Of a stretch of DNA of 64,000 bases, positions 38,796-49,609 are shown piece after piece. Source of the DNA: Vagococcus lutrae (GTDB lineage: Bacteria; Bacillota; Bacilli; Lactobacillales; Vagococcaceae); NCBI RefSeq assembly GCF_003987555.1, contig NZ_NGJW01000009.1:1-64000 (forward strand), read 5' to 3'. Position 1 is the first letter of the stretch, and each line of letters starts with the position of its first letter. The notes under the pieces were generated by a model that saw only the letters and a program-made list of their open reading frames with translations, was not told the DNA's origin and did no database searches. The translations under genes and the position numbers were made by a program.

Positions 38796-40353
38796 ATTTG
38801 GCATAATCAACAGCACGTGTTTCTCTTACTACCGTGACTTTGATATGTCCTGGATATTCTAATTCTTCTTCAATTCGTTTACGGATATCGCGGACTAAGA
38901 TAGTCGCTTGATCATCAGAAATTTCTTCCGGTTTAACCATAATACGCACTTCACGTCCCGCTTGAACTGCAAAACTATAATCGACACCTGAGAAGTCGTT
39001 TGCAATTTGTTCTAAACGTTCTAAACGACGTATATAATTTTCTAACGACTCACTTCGTGCTCCAGGTCGAGCAGCTGATAAGGCATCAGCAGCTGCGACT
39101 AAAACTGAAATAACAGAAGTCGCTTCGGTATCACCATGATGTGACGCAATCGCATTAATAACAATTTCAGGCTCTTTATATTTTTTAGCTAATTCCGTTC
39201 CAATTTCCACATGAGAACCATCAACTTCACGGTCAAGTGCTTTTCCAATGTCATGTAAGAAACCTGCACGGCGTGCCATTTCTTCATCTTCCCCTAGTTC
39301 GGCAGCTAACACACCTGTTAACTTCGCCACTTCAATGGAATGATTTAAAACATTTTGGCCGTAACTCGTTCTAAAACGCATACGTCCCATAATCTTAATC
39401 AAGTCTGGATGTAACGTATGGATACCCACTTCAAATGCGGCGTTTTCACCGTATTCGCGAATACGCTCATCCATCTCTTTACGTGCTTTGTCTACCATCT
39501 CTTCAATACGAGCTGGATGAATCCGGCCGTCTTGAATTAATTTTTCTAAAGCCATTCGTGCAATCTCGCGACGAATAGGATCAAAACCAGACAATACGAC
39601 TGCTTCCGGTGTATCATCAATGATAAGGTCAATCCCCGTTAGCGTTTCTAACGTACGGATATTACGTCCTTCACGTCCAATAATACGACCTTTCATCTCA
39701 TCATTTGGTAAAGAGACTACCGAAACTGTCGTTTCCGATACTTGATCTGCCGCGCTACGCTGCATTGCTAATGCTAGTAAGTTTTTCGCAACACGATCTG
39801 CCTCGTCTTTCGCACGTTGTTCACTTTCTTTTACCATAACAGCCATTTCATGGGTTAACTCTTCTTTTGTTTCTGTCATGATAATATTTTTTGCTTCTTC
39901 ACGAGAAAGGGAGGCCACCCGTTCTAACTCAACGCGTTGTTCCTCTATTAACTTCGTGATTTCTTCTTCTCGTTCACCAATCAATTGTTTTCTAGAATCA
40001 AGTTTTTCTTCTTTATCTTCTAGTGAGTTTTCACGTTTAACTAACGCTTCATCTTTACGATCAAGCGTGGCTTCACGTTGGAGTAAACGATTTTCTTGTT
40101 CTTTAACTTCGTTTCTTCGCTCTTTCAACTCACTTTCAACTTCTAGACGATACTTCTGATTCTCTTCTTTGGACTCTAACAACGTTTCTTTTTTTAATGT
40201 TTCAGCTTCACGCTTTGCTTCTTCTAAAATGCCTTCTGCTGAATGTTTGGCTGCGTCAATTCGTTTTTCCTGACGTACTTTCGCAATGACAAACCCTGCG
40301 CCGAGACCGACAATCAAACTGATGATACCGAGGAGTATAGCAATTGTGTTCAT
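38794..40353 (-). CDS. rny: ribonuclease Y
   Basis: 519 residues from the ATG at 40353 (GGAGG, correct spacing). One N-terminal membrane helix (about 4-25), a long charged coiled coil (about 28-205), KH domain (about 210-270: [19 protein letters not shown]), and HD domain (about 335-430: [27 protein letters not shown]). Membrane-bound endonuclease that starts mRNA turnover. Own promoter and terminator. Confidence 0.97.
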   Translation of the reverse strand: MNTIAILLGIISLIVGLGAGFVIAKVRQEKRIDAAKHSAEGILEEAKREAETLKKETLLESKEENQKYRLEVESELKERRNEVKEQENRLLQREATLDRKDEALVKRENSLEDKEEKLDSRKQLIGEREEEITKLIEEQRVELERVASLSREEAKNIIMTETKEELTHEMAVMVKESEQRAKDEADRVAKNLLALAMQRSAADQVSETTVSVVSLPNDEMKGRIIGREGRNIRTLETLTGIDLIIDDTPEAVVLSGFDPIRREIARMALEKLIQDGRIHPARIEEMVDKARKEMDERIREYGENAAFEVGIHTLHPDLIKIMGRMRFRTSYGQNVLNHSIEVAKLTGVLAAELGEDEEMARRAGFLHDIGKALDREVDGSHVEIGTELAKKYKEPEIVINAIASHHGDTEATSVISVLVAAADALSAARPGARSESLENYIRRLERLEQIANDFSGVDYSFAVQAGREVRIMVKPEEISDDQATILVRDIRKRIEEELEYPGHIKVTVVRETRAVDYAK

Positions 40354-40457
40354 AGTACACCTCCGTATAATCATTTTATATCAGTGTAGTTTTTTTGATA
40401 AACATATATTATTATCACTATGCCTACTTGCATAGATGTATATTGATACACACATTA

Positions 40458-40486
40458 ATTCTAATAGTTGTGTATCAAAGTGTCAA
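40458..40486 (-). promoter_or_regulatory. sigma-A promoter of rny
   Basis: Minus strand TTGACA (40486-40481), 17-base spacer, TAGAAT (40463-40458), giving a leader of about 100 bases. Confidence 0.85.
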
Positions 40487-40529
40487 CTTTATTTTATTTT
40501 AAATAGGCTCGGCTATTTAGAACAAACAA

Positions 40530-40568
40530 ACGACTTTTAAGCGCGCTTAAACGCTTAAAAGTCGTTAT
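40530..40568 (-). terminator. terminator of recA
   Basis: Perfect stem AACGACTTTTAAGCG / CGCTTAAAAGTCGTT with a 7-base loop, just past the recA stop. Confidence 0.85.
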
Positions 40569-40572
40569 CGAT

Positions 40573-41610
40573 TTATTCTTCTTCTAAATCCAATGTCACA
40601 TCTAACTCTTCATCAACAGGCTCGCCAATACCATAAGCAGCTCGCACTTTAGCATCAATTTCTGCCATAATCTCAGGATTATCCATTAGAAACTGTTTAG
40701 AGTTTTCACGACCTTGTCCCATACGCTCTTCATTGTAACTATACCAAGCGCCACTCTTATCCACGATATCTTGTTCGACGGCCATATCTAATAGTTCGCC
40801 TTCCTTAGATATCCCTTTACCATACATAATATCGACTTCAGCCATTCTAAAAGGAGGGGCCACCTTATTTTTTACGACTTTTATTCGCGTACGATTTCCC
40901 ATCACTTCCGTACCCGCTTTAATCTGTTCAGCGCGGCGTACATCAATACGAATCGTCGCATAGAATTTTAAGGCGCGTCCACCCGGAGTGGTTTCTGGGC
41001 TCCCAAACATAACCCCAACTTTTTCACGAATTTGGTTAATAAAAATCGCAATGGTTTTTGTTTTGTTAATCGAACCAGATAATTTTCTTAGGGCTTGTGA
41101 CATTAAACGAGCTTGTAATCCGACATGTGTGTCACCCATCTCACCATCAATCTCAGCTCTAGGTACTAAAGCAGCCACCGAGTCAACGACCACCATGTCA
41201 ATCGCGCCACTTGATACTAATGCATCCGCTATTTCTAATCCTTGCTCCCCAGTATCTGGTTGAGATAATAATAGTTCATCAATATCAACCCCTAAGTTTT
41301 TTGCATACGCAGGATCTAAAGCGTGTTCCGCATCGATAAAAGCAGCAGTTCCACCATTTTTTTGAACCTCTGCTATAGCATGAAGAGCCACTGTTGTTTT
41401 ACCAGAACTTTCTGGACCATAAACTTCTACAATTCTCCCTCGAGGATAGCCACCCACACCTAATGCCACATCTAAAGCAATGGAACCACTTGGAATGGTC
41501 GATATTTGTGTGTCTACTTTTTCTCCTAATTTCATAATTGAGCCTTTACCAAAGTTTTTTTCTATTTTTTTTAATGCAGCATCTAGTGCTACTTTACGAT
41601 CATCTGCCAA
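40573..41610 (-). CDS. recA: recombinase A
   Basis: 345 residues, no intein. Walker [10 protein letters not shown] (about 66-74), Walker [11 protein letters not shown]1/L2 DNA loops ([30 protein letters not shown]), and a short acidic C-terminal tail. Central homologous recombination and SOS co-protease. Follows cinA with an intervening promoter and SOS box. Confidence 0.98.
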   Translation of the reverse strand: MADDRKVALDAALKKIEKNFGKGSIMKLGEKVDTQISTIPSGSIALDVALGVGGYPRGRIVEVYGPESSGKTTVALHAIAEVQKNGGTAAFIDAEHALDPAYAKNLGVDIDELLLSQPDTGEQGLEIADALVSSGAIDMVVVDSVAALVPRAEIDGEMGDTHVGLQARLMSQALRKLSGSINKTKTIAIFINQIREKVGVMFGSPETTPGGRALKFYATIRIDVRRAEQIKAGTEVMGNRTRIKVVKNKVAPPFRMAEVDIMYGKGISKEGELLDMAVEQDIVDKSGAWYSYNEERMGQGRENSKQFLMDNPEIMAEIDAKVRAAYGIGEPVDEELDVTLDLEEE

Positions 41611-41642
41611 TTCTTTACCCTCCTTGAATTCTTTACTTCTTC

Positions 41643-41671
41643 ATCATAATGTTTTCATCTATAAAAAGCAA
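41643..41671 (-). promoter_or_regulatory. sigma-A promoter of recA
   Basis: Minus strand TTGCTT (41671-41666), 17-base spacer, TATGAT (41648-41643). Confidence 0.75.
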
Positions 41672-41679
41672 GAAAAAAG

Positions 41680-41693
41680 CGAACAAACATTCG
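41680..41693. promoter_or_regulatory. LexA (SOS) box upstream of recA
   Basis: CGAACAAACATTCG: fits the Gram-positive CGAACnnnnGTTCG operator with one mismatch. It lies 8 bases upstream of the recA -35 box, between cinA and recA. Confidence 0.75.
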
Positions 41694-41695
41694 AT

Positions 41696-42949
41696 TTAGT
41701 CGTGATTTTCTGCTATCACTTGACGACGTAGTAAGTCCATTGCGCGCATCATGGCACTTTGCCGAATATATTGACGGTCTCGCTGAAGTTGAAAATGATA
41801 AGCCTGTGTCCCACTTATCGCAGAAGAGAGCCCAATCCACACACTTCCTACAGGCTGACCCTCACTTTTATCTGGACCTGCTACGCCTGTTAACGCTACG
41901 CCATAATCACTCTTTGTTAACACACGAGCCTGTTCTGCCATCGCACACGCACACGCCTCACTAACAGCCCCGTGTTGAGCAAGCAAAGCGGAATCAATCT
42001 TTAATAAGCAACTTTTCATCTCATTCGTATATGTGACAAAGCCACCATTAAAGACACTAGAAACACCTGGAACGTCTCCCAATGCACTCATAAACATCCC
42101 GGCAGTCAAACTTTCGGCCGAGGCGACCGTTCGCTCCGCGGCTTTTAACGCCTTGACGGTTTCTTTAATCAAACTATTTTCTTCCCCATAACCATAGAAA
42201 TAATCCCCTACTTGAGACATAATTTTTTCTTCCATCTCATCTAGCATCTCATTTGCTGTCGTCTCATCTGTAGCTTTGACTGTCAGTCGTAAACGAACTT
42301 CTGTATCTCCTGCGTATGGCGCAATGGTCGGATTGGTTTGCTCGTGAATTAATGTTTCTAATTCTAAAACTAACTGTGACTCCCCGATACCAAAAAAGCG
42401 TAATACGCGAGAATACAGTTGGTCGGTTTGAGGTAACTGCTGCTTTAACAATGGGATAACATGATGATAAAACATTGGTTTTAACTCACGCGGCGGTCCT
42501 GGTAAGACTAAATAACTCGTCGTCTCAGCTTGATAAAAAGTCCCGACTGCCAAGCCTGTATCATTCGGTATCGCTTGACCTCCTTGAATCGTTAACGCTT
42601 GCCTACGATTATTTTCCGTCATCTCGCGACCAGAGCGAGTCATATAGGTAGCAATTTTATCGTACCCCTCTGGATCTAACACCATCGGCTCTTTTAAATA
42701 ATCAGCTAACACATCTCGCGTTAAATCATCTTCTGTTGGTCCTAATCCCCCACACAATACAATCAATTCACTTCGCTGAGAGGCTTGTCCAATTAACTCT
42801 TTTAAACGCTCTGGGTTATCCCCTACCACACTGTGATAATAAATATCATAACCAATCCCCACTAATTCTTCTGATAAAAAAGTCGCATTGGTATTAACCA
42901 CTTGACCAATTAATAGCTCCGTACCCACTGCGATAATTTCTGCTCGCAT
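41696..42949 (-). CDS. cinA: competence/damage-inducible protein CinA (NMN amidohydrolase type)
   Basis: 417 residues. N-terminal MoaB-like/COG1058 domain ([34 protein letters not shown]) and C-terminal PncC-like domain (about 255-410: [28 protein letters not shown]). Cin family proteins deamidate nicotinamide mononucleotide and hydrolyse ADP-ribose; in streptococci CinA brings RecA to the membrane during competence. Here it directly precedes recA, as there. Confidence 0.95.
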   Translation of the reverse strand: MRAEIIAVGTELLIGQVVNTNATFLSEELVGIGYDIYYHSVVGDNPERLKELIGQASQRSELIVLCGGLGPTEDDLTRDVLADYLKEPMVLDPEGYDKIATYMTRSGREMTENNRRQALTIQGGQAIPNDTGLAVGTFYQAETTSYLVLPGPPRELKPMFYHHVIPLLKQQLPQTDQLYSRVLRFFGIGESQLVLELETLIHEQTNPTIAPYAGDTEVRLRLTVKATDETTANEMLDEMEEKIMSQVGDYFYGYGEENSLIKETVKALKAAERTVASAESLTAGMFMSALGDVPGVSSVFNGGFVTYTNEMKSCLLKIDSALLAQHGAVSEACACAMAEQARVLTKSDYGVALTGVAGPDKSEGQPVGSVWIGLSSAISGTQAYHFQLQRDRQYIRQSAMMRAMDLLRRQVIAENHD

Positions 42950-43038
42950 CCTTTTTCTCCTTTCAAAGATAATATACGTAAAAAAAAGACTTTATTTCTT
43001 ATTTTTATTATCTTCTCTCTTTTTTACTATTCTACTAC

Positions 43039-43081
43039 AAAAAAAGAGACTCTGTATCGAATTTGATACGAGTCTCATTAA
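43039..43081 (-). terminator. terminator of the ymfF-ymfH-ymfI-rodZ-pgsA unit
   Basis: Stem GAGACTCgTATC / GATAcaGAGTCTC with internal mismatch and T-run on the minus strand, just past the pgsA stop; cinA is therefore a separate unit. Confidence 0.8.
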
Positions 43082-43088
43082 TTTTAAC

Positions 43089-43667
43089 TTACATAGATCC
43101 TTTAAAAACATGACTATTTTTAATAAAGTAGTCGGCACCTGAATAAACGGTAAAAAATAAACAGACATATAATAATATAGTAGCCACTGGTAAATGAATC
43201 GCATTAAACGGTGCGTTATCAATTAATAAAAAGATAATCGCTAACATTTGCGTCATCGTTTTAACTTTACCCGGCCATGCTGCCGCCATCACTTCGCCAT
43301 CTTCTACTAATAATAAGCGTAAACCAGTAACAGCTAACTCACGACACACGATAATAGCTACAATCCACCCCGGTGCTTTTCCTTGTTCCACTAGCATAAT
43401 AAACGCAGTCATCACTAACATCTTATCGGCTAAAGGGTCTGCAAACTTACCAAAGTTTGTAACTAGACCTCGGTCGCGCGCAATTTTACCATCCAACCAG
43501 TCTGTTATGCTCGCTACGGCAAATATTACCATGGCAATGACTTGCGTCCACGCCACGCTCGTCCCGGCTAAATTGACGACTCCCCAATTTAAAGGAACAG
43601 TTAACATGATGATAAAAAAGGGAATCATACAAATTCTAATAACAGTTAATTTATTCGGTAAATTCAT
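43089..43667 (-). CDS. pgsA: CDP-diacylglycerol-glycerol-3-phosphate 3-phosphatidyltransferase
   Basis: 192 residues. CDP-alcohol phosphatidyltransferase motif D-G-(x)2-A-R-(x)8-G-(x)3-D-(x)3-D seen as WLDGKIARDRGLVTNFGKFADPLADK (broken here only by family spacing), with several helices. Makes phosphatidylglycerol phosphate, the precursor of phosphatidylglycerol and of lipoteichoic acid glycerol units. Twenty-three bases after the rodZ-like gene, the conserved Firmicutes arrangement. Confidence 0.95.
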   Translation of the reverse strand: MNLPNKLTVIRICMIPFFIIMLTVPLNWGVVNLAGTSVAWTQVIAMVIFAVASITDWLDGKIARDRGLVTNFGKFADPLADKMLVMTAFIMLVEQGKAPGWIVAIIVCRELAVTGLRLLLVEDGEVMAAAWPGKVKTMTQMLAIIFLLIDNAPFNAIHLPVATILLYVCLFFTVYSGADYFIKNSHVFKGSM

Positions 43668-43690
43668 TTTTTTCGCTCACTTTCTTTCCA

Positions 43691-44539
43691 CTACTTTTTA
43701 AAAGTCACATGGATATCTCGTTTAATATTACCCGTGTGATTAGGGTCAAACTGGAAGTCCTCATCGTTAATAGCAATCGAAACATAATCAGATGCCCCTA
43801 GTACAATCGTAACATTGTCGGCACCTTTAGGAAGCGTCGTTTCCGTCTGGTCTCCTATTTCTAATGTTTGATCGAAAATATAGTTCCCATCCACCATTAC
43901 GCCAATCCAACAACGGCCATTTTGCGAAGTAAAACTTAATGTACGGGGTTCCGCTACGTCCTTAATCGTAAAGTAACTGTTACTACCACTTTCACGCTCA
44001 AATTTCACAGCCATTTGTTTTTCTTCCACAGTTTCAGACACCGATTCTTCTGTTTCTGCTTGAGTCGTTTCTGATTCTGCCGAGCTTGTTTCCCCTTCAA
44101 TCACGACTTCCTCGGGACGTTCAATCACAGGACGTTTTCCATCGTCTCTTAACGACAGCCAAAGAATACTGCCCACAATTAGTGTGGCAACGGCTATTAA
44201 AATCATCATCGGTAAGCGCTCGCGAGAAAACCACGTTTGTTTCGTCGCTTTTTTTTGATGCAATGCTTTTCGCGAATGATTGACTTCATCCACGACCACT
44301 GGCGCTTTAGGGGTCTTTCCGTCATAAATGGTGACCATTTCATCTGGATTTAAATCGACCGTTTTCGCATACTGTCTGATAAAGTTACGAGCATAGTAAC
44401 TTCCTGGTAATTTTTCAAATTCATTTTCTTCTAAGGCTTCTAAATATTGTCGTTGAATTTTAGTTAATTGTTGCAATTCATCCATGGTATAGCCTTTTTC
44501 TAAACGGGCTTTTTTTAGTCGTTCACCGATTGTTTCCAC
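43691..44539 (-). CDS. rodZ: RodZ-like HTH membrane protein (YmfM)
   Basis: 282 residues from a GTG start (AAGGTGAGA). Cytoplasmic XRE-type HTH (about 1-75: GERLKKARLEKGYTMDELQQLT, ARNFIRQYAKTVDLNPDE), one membrane helix (about 110-130), an acidic Ser/Thr/Glu-rich linker, and an extracellular DUF4115 domain (about 180-282). RodZ links MreB to the elongation machinery in rods; in cocci the homologue is kept but its role is less clear. Confidence 0.9.
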   Translation of the reverse strand: METIGERLKKARLEKGYTMDELQQLTKIQRQYLEALEENEFEKLPGSYYARNFIRQYAKTVDLNPDEMVTIYDGKTPKAPVVVDEVNHSRKALHQKKATKQTWFSRERLPMMILIAVATLIVGSILWLSLRDDGKRPVIERPEEVVIEGETSSAESETTQAETEESVSETVEEKQMAVKFERESGSNSYFTIKDVAEPRTLSFTSQNGRCWIGVMVDGNYIFDQTLEIGDQTETTLPKGADNVTIVLGASDYVSIAINDEDFQFDPNHTGNIKRDIHVTFKK

Positions 44540-44563
44540 ATTCTCACCTTTTTCTTTTTCGTA

Positions 44564-45289
44564 CTAATACTTCCAACCTCCAGTTATCGGAATACTCGCT
44601 CCCGTAATATAACTAGCAGATTCCCCTAATAAAAATGTCACTAATGTTGCGACTTCATAAGGCGAAGCCATTCGTTGCAATGGAATATCAGACAGTAACT
44701 GAGCCTGCTCTTCCGCCGTCCAATCCGTATTCATATGTGTGTCCACTGCGCCTGGTGCCACAGCATTAACCGTCATCCCTAAAGAAGCGACTTCTTGAGC
44801 GTACGCTTTAACAAACGCGTGCTGCGCCCCTTTTAAGGTACTATACATCACTTCCATCGCACTACCAGAAAAACCATAAACCGAGCTGATAAAGACGATA
44901 CGCCCTTGCTTTCGTTTGGCTAAATTCTCTTGTAAATGCTGGCAAATTAATGCCGGTGTTTTAACAAATAAGCGCCACAACTCATCCATTTCTTCTGCTT
45001 CCATCTCAGTTAACAGCTTATAGACGGTTTTACCATTTGCAAAGATGACCGCATCGACAGGCCCAATCTCTTCATAAAAAGCAAGTGGAACGGTTGACTG
45101 TGTCATATCCAATGAAACCGCAGAAAACAACTGCTCAGGATAATTTTCGCACAATTCCTGTACTAGTGTCTTAACCACTTCTTCATGTCGATGATAATGA
45201 CAATAAAGCGACCAACCAGCTGAGGCTAGTTCGCGAGCCGTCGCCATTCCAATATCCCCACTTGCTCCCAATATCAACGCATACTTCAC
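44564..45289 (-). CDS. ymfI: SDR-family EF-P 5-aminopentanone reductase (YmfI)
   Basis: 241 residues from a GTG start. Short-chain dehydrogenase: TGxxxGxG-like GASGDIGMATARELA at the N-terminus, catalytic Ser in IVFISSVYG and YxxxK in YSTLKGAQ (about 152-156), end GASIPITGGWKY. FabG-like in sequence, but position between the M16 peptidases and rodZ matches B. subtilis ymfI, whose product finishes the 5-aminopentanol modification of elongation factor P Lys32. The EF-P gene is not in the window. Confidence 0.88.
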   Translation of the reverse strand: MKYALILGASGDIGMATARELASAGWSLYCHYHRHEEVVKTLVQELCENYPEQLFSAVSLDMTQSTVPLAFYEEIGPVDAVIFANGKTVYKLLTEMEAEEMDELWRLFVKTPALICQHLQENLAKRKQGRIVFISSVYGFSGSAMEVMYSTLKGAQHAFVKAYAQEVASLGMTVNAVAPGAVDTHMNTDWTAEEQAQLLSDIPLQRMASPYEVATLVTFLLGESASYITGASIPITGGWKY

Positions 45290-45291
45290 GC

Positions 45292-46593
45292 TTACATCGC
45301 TCCTTTAGGATAGATATAGAAACGTGTCATTGCCTGTGGATGGAGCAATTGTTTTCTCACTGTGTGAATATCTTCTAATTGAATACTTTCTATAACATGT
45401 ATCATATCAAATAATGACACATCTCCGAAATGATTTTGACCAAATTGATTGGCAATGTATTCTAACGAGTTTAATGATTGTAAATATTTCCCCATCATTC
45501 GCTTTTTAAGCAACTCTAAATTCTCTGCTGTAATTTCCGTTGACACTTCTGCTGTCAACAAAATGTCTGTCAAACGTTCAGCTAACTCCTCAGGCTGTTC
45601 GGCCTCCCCACTCAATAAAGCAAAATAAAAACCACGATTCATTTCAAATTCATAACTAAAGGTGTCGTCAAGTAACCCTTCATCATATAAATCAGCATAG
45701 TTTTGTGAGGTACTGCCAAAAAGTAGCTGTAATAAAAGACTAGCAGCCGTACGATAACGCACTTTTTCATAACCTGTTTCAGGTAAATCTTCAATGCCTT
45801 TAATTCCCAAAGCAATTTTAGGACGTTGAACATCCAATTCAATGGCACTCTCTCGTACAATATCCGCCAACTTTTCACTAGGGAAACGACGCTCTATTAC
45901 AGTTGGAGGGGCAAAACTTTTACTGGATTGATTGCTTGTAATCACTTCCTGCATTTGTTCTAAATCAAAATTTCCTACCACAAATAAGTTCATATTACTA
46001 GGATGATAGAACGTCTCATGACATTGATATAAATCTTCTGCCGTAATATCTTGGATACTTTCAACCGTCCCTGCAATATCAATGTGTAAAGGATGTTTAG
46101 GATACATATTATTCAAAGCGCCAAAAAACAAACGCCAATTCGGATCGTCTTCGTACATTTGAATTTCTTGGGCAATAATACCTTTTTCTTTATTGACCGA
46201 CTGTTCGGTAAAATAAGGCTCCTGTACAAAATCCAGTAACGTCTCCACATTCTCAATCGCTCGGCTTGTGGTAGAGAATAAATAACTCGTACGAGTAAAA
46301 CTAGTAAAAGCGTTCGCGGAAGCACCTTGTTTACCAAATGTTTGGAAAACATCGCCATCTTCTTTTTCAAACAATTTATGTTCTAAGAAATGAGCGATAC
46401 CGTCTGGAACATGACGAAACTCTGTTTCACCTAACGGTATAAATTCGTTATCAATCGACCCATATTCCGTCGTCATAATGCCGTAAGTTTTATGAAAACC
46501 TGTTTTAGGTAACAGATGAACGGTCAAACCATTCGGTAAGGTGGCTGAATAAAGGGTTTCTTCTAATAATGGATATTCCTTTTTATGAAACAC
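45292..46593 (-). CDS. ymfH: M16-family zinc peptidase (YmfH)
   Basis: 433 residues from a GTG start, overlapping the upstream M16 gene by 11 bases. Inverted zinc motif HxxEH intact in GIAHFLEHKLFEKE (about residues 68-72) with the distal Glu in the NKEKGIIAQEIQMYEDD segment. Active half of a two-gene M16 pair; homologues such as AlbF/PqqL process peptides, but the substrate of YmfH is unknown. Confidence 0.92.
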   Translation of the reverse strand: MFHKKEYPLLEETLYSATLPNGLTVHLLPKTGFHKTYGIMTTEYGSIDNEFIPLGETEFRHVPDGIAHFLEHKLFEKEDGDVFQTFGKQGASANAFTSFTRTSYLFSTTSRAIENVETLLDFVQEPYFTEQSVNKEKGIIAQEIQMYEDDPNWRLFFGALNNMYPKHPLHIDIAGTVESIQDITAEDLYQCHETFYHPSNMNLFVVGNFDLEQMQEVITSNQSSKSFAPPTVIERRFPSEKLADIVRESAIELDVQRPKIALGIKGIEDLPETGYEKVRYRTAASLLLQLLFGSTSQNYADLYDEGLLDDTFSYEFEMNRGFYFALLSGEAEQPEELAERLTDILLTAEVSTEITAENLELLKKRMMGKYLQSLNSLEYIANQFGQNHFGDVSLFDMIHVIESIQLEDIHTVRKQLLHPQAMTRFYIYPKGAM

Positions 46594-47854
46594 GTTCGCC
46601 CACTCCTTTCATAAAGTAAATCGCTTGTTTTTTGACACGTTGGGCGACTCTTTGAACATCCGCCACTTCTACTGCGTCAATCTTGTTAAACCAATCATCA
46701 TCGCTCATCACCATGTTAGGGATATAGTGGCTCAAGTAAGAAACTTCCATCATAACGCTTGGATTATCTTGCGACAGACGATACTGATTCTTTAGCATCT
46801 CTTTCGTCTGAAACAAGTCTTCTTGACTGATTTCTCCTAATTGAAGTGACGCTAATTGTGCATCAATTAATGTCATCACTTTATCTTTCAAACGGTCGTC
46901 AATTCCTGTTTGCACCGTCAACATACCTCGAAATGTATCTAAATGACTAGACGCATAATACGCCATACTTTCTTTTTCACGCACATTCATAAAAAGTTTA
47001 GAATGAGGGAAACCACCAAACAAACCATTAAACACTTGCGCAGCAAAATAATCCTCATCATAATAGTAAACACCCGTTTGATACCCCATGTTTAGCTTTC
47101 CTTGCTTCACTTCTAAACACTCCGTTTGTTCTTTAAGCGAAGTCGCAACTGTGTCCACAAAAAAAGAAGGAGCCGAAATCGAGCGTCCCTGGAAGGGTAA
47201 ACTTTCAAATAATGGTCGAACTGATTCCTCTTCTACATCCCCTAACACCATAATATCAATTTGGTCTTCACGTAACATCTGGTGATAGTAGGATACAAGT
47301 GCTTCATTTTCAATATTTTTAATAATGTAAAAGTCTCCAAAACTTGGAATCGCCTGTTCTGGATAGTCTTCAAAATATAACGCTTGTAAACTAAGACCCG
47401 CTCGACTCTGTTTATCATCATAAATGGATTGAATATACGCCATTAAATTACGCTTTTCTCGCTCAAATTGTGCTTTATCAAACTGACCATCTTGAACATT
47501 CGGATAAAATAACACTTGTTCCAAGAAATCAATCCCTGCCGCTAATACTGCTTCTTTACGCGGTAAAAATTTTTCATTGACAACTGATAAAGAAACCTCT
47601 AAAAAGTGTTGATTTCCCTTTTTTCCCGTCCCCGAACCAAAACTAGCGCCATAAAGCTCAGAAAGATGTTCATTCATTTGTTTATTCGTGGGATAGTTTG
47701 CACTACTTGTCTCCAATAAACTACTCAATAATGTGCGATAACTCGCATTTTCTTTTGTCACATCTGTGGCAAAACGAATCAGCACACGTGTCGTTTTATA
47801 TTTCTTTGTTGGAATAACGTGTAAAGTGACATTTTCTGCTAATGAAATCGTCAT
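46583..47854 (-). CDS. ymfF: M16-family protein lacking the zinc motif (YmfF)
   Basis: 423 residues from the ATG at 47854. M16 fold throughout (YRTLLSSLLETSSANYPT, LSELYGASFGSG, FEREKRNLMAYIQSIYDD) but where the active subunit has HxxEH this one has SLLETS, so it should be catalytically dead and pair with YmfH as mitochondrial processing peptidase subunits do (inference). First gene of the ymf-rodZ-pgsA unit; divergent from mscL. Confidence 0.9.
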   Translation of the reverse strand: MTISLAENVTLHVIPTKKYKTTRVLIRFATDVTKENASYRTLLSSLLETSSANYPTNKQMNEHLSELYGASFGSGTGKKGNQHFLEVSLSVVNEKFLPRKEAVLAAGIDFLEQVLFYPNVQDGQFDKAQFEREKRNLMAYIQSIYDDKQSRAGLSLQALYFEDYPEQAIPSFGDFYIIKNIENEALVSYYHQMLREDQIDIMVLGDVEEESVRPLFESLPFQGRSISAPSFFVDTVATSLKEQTECLEVKQGKLNMGYQTGVYYYDEDYFAAQVFNGLFGGFPHSKLFMNVREKESMAYYASSHLDTFRGMLTVQTGIDDRLKDKVMTLIDAQLASLQLGEISQEDLFQTKEMLKNQYRLSQDNPSVMMEVSYLSHYIPNMVMSDDDWFNKIDAVEVADVQRVAQRVKKQAIYFMKGVGERVS

Positions 47855-48058
47855 GTTCCCAACCGTCCTTTCTCCACTGTGTAATGTGTCCAATCTTTCT
47901 CACATTACGGTCTTTAATCTTTACTATCATAGCATAATTTTGAATAACACTCGACTTTCAAATAAAAATTACATTAAAAAATAACATTTAAAAGCGAATA
48001 ATTCTACTTTTTTATCCTTTTTCGTTATAATATAAGTATCAAATCAAGGAGGAAGTAA

Positions 48059-48502
48059 ATGATTAAAGAATTTAAAGAATTTATTGTTCAAGGAAATGCG
48101 TTAGACTTAGCTATTGGGGTTGTTATTGGGGGAGCGTTTAGTTCTATCGTTTCAGCACTTGTAGAAGGGTTTATCACACCACTTGTTGAATTTGCCATTG
48201 CTTTAATTACTGGTAGTAAAACAGGCGAAATCTCTGGTCTTAGCGTTACATTAAGAAAAGGAATTGTCCTCGACTTTAACATGATTGTTTCAGCTATTAT
48301 TACATTCTTTATTACTATGTTTGTCGTATTCTTAATTGTTAAAGCTATGAACAAAGCACGTTCACTTGGCAAAAAACAAGAAGAAGAGGAAGAGGTAGCA
48401 GAAGAATTAGCTGCTGCTGAAGTATACTTACGTGAAATTAGAGATTTATTAGCAAACGATCCAGAAGCTATAAACAAAATCAAACAAGATAACCAACCTT
48501 AA
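48059..48502 (+). CDS. mscL: large-conductance mechanosensitive channel
   Basis: 147 residues. [23 protein letters not shown] (TM1), second helix about 78-98, and a charged C-terminal helix [27 protein letters not shown] (acidic run). Releases solutes on sudden osmotic downshift. AAGGAGG upstream. Isolated plus-strand gene between two minus-strand blocks. Confidence 0.96.
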   Translation: MIKEFKEFIVQGNALDLAIGVVIGGAFSSIVSALVEGFITPLVEFAIALITGSKTGEISGLSVTLRKGIVLDFNMIVSAIITFFITMFVVFLIVKAMNKARSLGKKQEEEEEVAEELAAAEVYLREIRDLLANDPEAINKIKQDNQP

Positions 48503-48511
48503 TATTGTCTA

Positions 48512-48546
48512 TAAAAAAAACGAGCCGTAATTGGCTCGTTTTTTTA
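48512..48546. terminator. bidirectional terminator between mscL and prs
   Basis: AAAAACGAGCC / GGCTCGTTTTT stem with a 6-base loop and T-runs both ways. Confidence 0.9.
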
Positions 48547-49515
48547 TAGTTTCTTTTGTTCAAAAAGCGGACTAACAGGTTTATTCTCATGGATACGTTT
48601 AATCGCATCCCCAATCAATGAACCCACACTTACTTCTTCTAATTTTTCAATACGGTTTTCTTCTGGTAAATAGATAGAGTCCGTAATAATGACTTTTTCA
48701 ATCGGAGAAGCTTCAAGACGTTCAAAAGCCGGTCCTGATAAAACAGGGTGCGTACAACACGCCAACACTTCTGTCGCGCCTTCATCTTTCAACGCTTGTG
48801 CGGCTAATGTAATCGTGCCAGCTGTATCAATCATATCATCAATTAAGATACATTTTTTCCCATTGACTTGACCGATAATATTCATCACTTCCGCCACATT
48901 TGCTTTTGGACGACGTTTATCAATAATCGCAATTGGTGCTTTTAAAAACTCGGCTAACTTGCGCGCACGTGTCACACCACCATGATCAGGTGATACGACA
49001 ACCACATCGTCTCCCACATATCCTTGGTGTGTCAAGTGGTCAGCTAATAAAGGTGCTGCCATCAAGTGGTCAACAGGGATATTAAAGAACCCTTGGATTT
49101 GTGCCGCGTGTAAATCAAGTGTCAACACACGTGTCGTGCCAGCTGCTGTTAACATATCTGCTACTAGCTTCGCTGTAATAGGTTCACGAGAGCGTGCTTT
49201 ACGGTCTTGACGGGCGTAACCGTAATAAGGAATCACCACGTTAATGGTTTTCGCACTTGCACGTTTCAAGGCATCAATCATAATTAGTAACTCCATCAAA
49301 TTATCATTGACTGGGAAACTTGTTGATTGAATTAAATAAACATGGTCACCACGAATACTTTCTTCAATATTAATCTGAATCTCGCCATCACTAAATTGCT
49401 TCACTGATGATTTTCCTAATTCGACCCCTACTGCTTTTGCGATTTTTTGAGCCAACGGTCTGTTTGAATTCAGGGCAAATATTTTTAACCTTGGATCAAA
49501 GTAATGATTTGTCAT
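48544..49515 (-). CDS. prs: ribose-phosphate pyrophosphokinase
   Basis: 323 residues. Class I PRPP synthase: [37 protein letters not shown], the PRPP-binding loop [16 protein letters not shown] (about 214-229). Makes PRPP for nucleotide, His, Trp and NAD synthesis. Follows glmU by 94 bases; the gap holds an AT-rich perfect hairpin (about 49581-49604) and no clear terminator, so co-transcription is likely. Confidence 0.97.
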   Translation of the reverse strand: MTNHYFDPRLKIFALNSNRPLAQKIAKAVGVELGKSSVKQFSDGEIQINIEESIRGDHVYLIQSTSFPVNDNLMELLIMIDALKRASAKTINVVIPYYGYARQDRKARSREPITAKLVADMLTAAGTTRVLTLDLHAAQIQGFFNIPVDHLMAAPLLADHLTHQGYVGDDVVVVSPDHGGVTRARKLAEFLKAPIAIIDKRRPKANVAEVMNIIGQVNGKKCILIDDMIDTAGTITLAAQALKDEGATEVLACCTHPVLSGPAFERLEASPIEKVIITDSIYLPEENRIEKLEEVSVGSLIGDAIKRIHENKPVSPLFEQKKL

Positions 49516-49609
49516 GAGAACCTCCGCTTTCTTTTTGCTATCTAATTAATATTACTTCCTTATAAATAGTAGTCATTTTTCCATATAAAATCAAGAGATT
49601 TTATATTAT

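Noticed and set aside
40573-41610. Intein or frameshift in recA
   Set aside because: Full-length 345-residue protein with all motifs in order.
46583-47854. ymfF as a pseudogene because the zinc motif is missing
   Set aside because: The frame is intact and full length; loss of HxxEH in one subunit is normal for this M16 pair.
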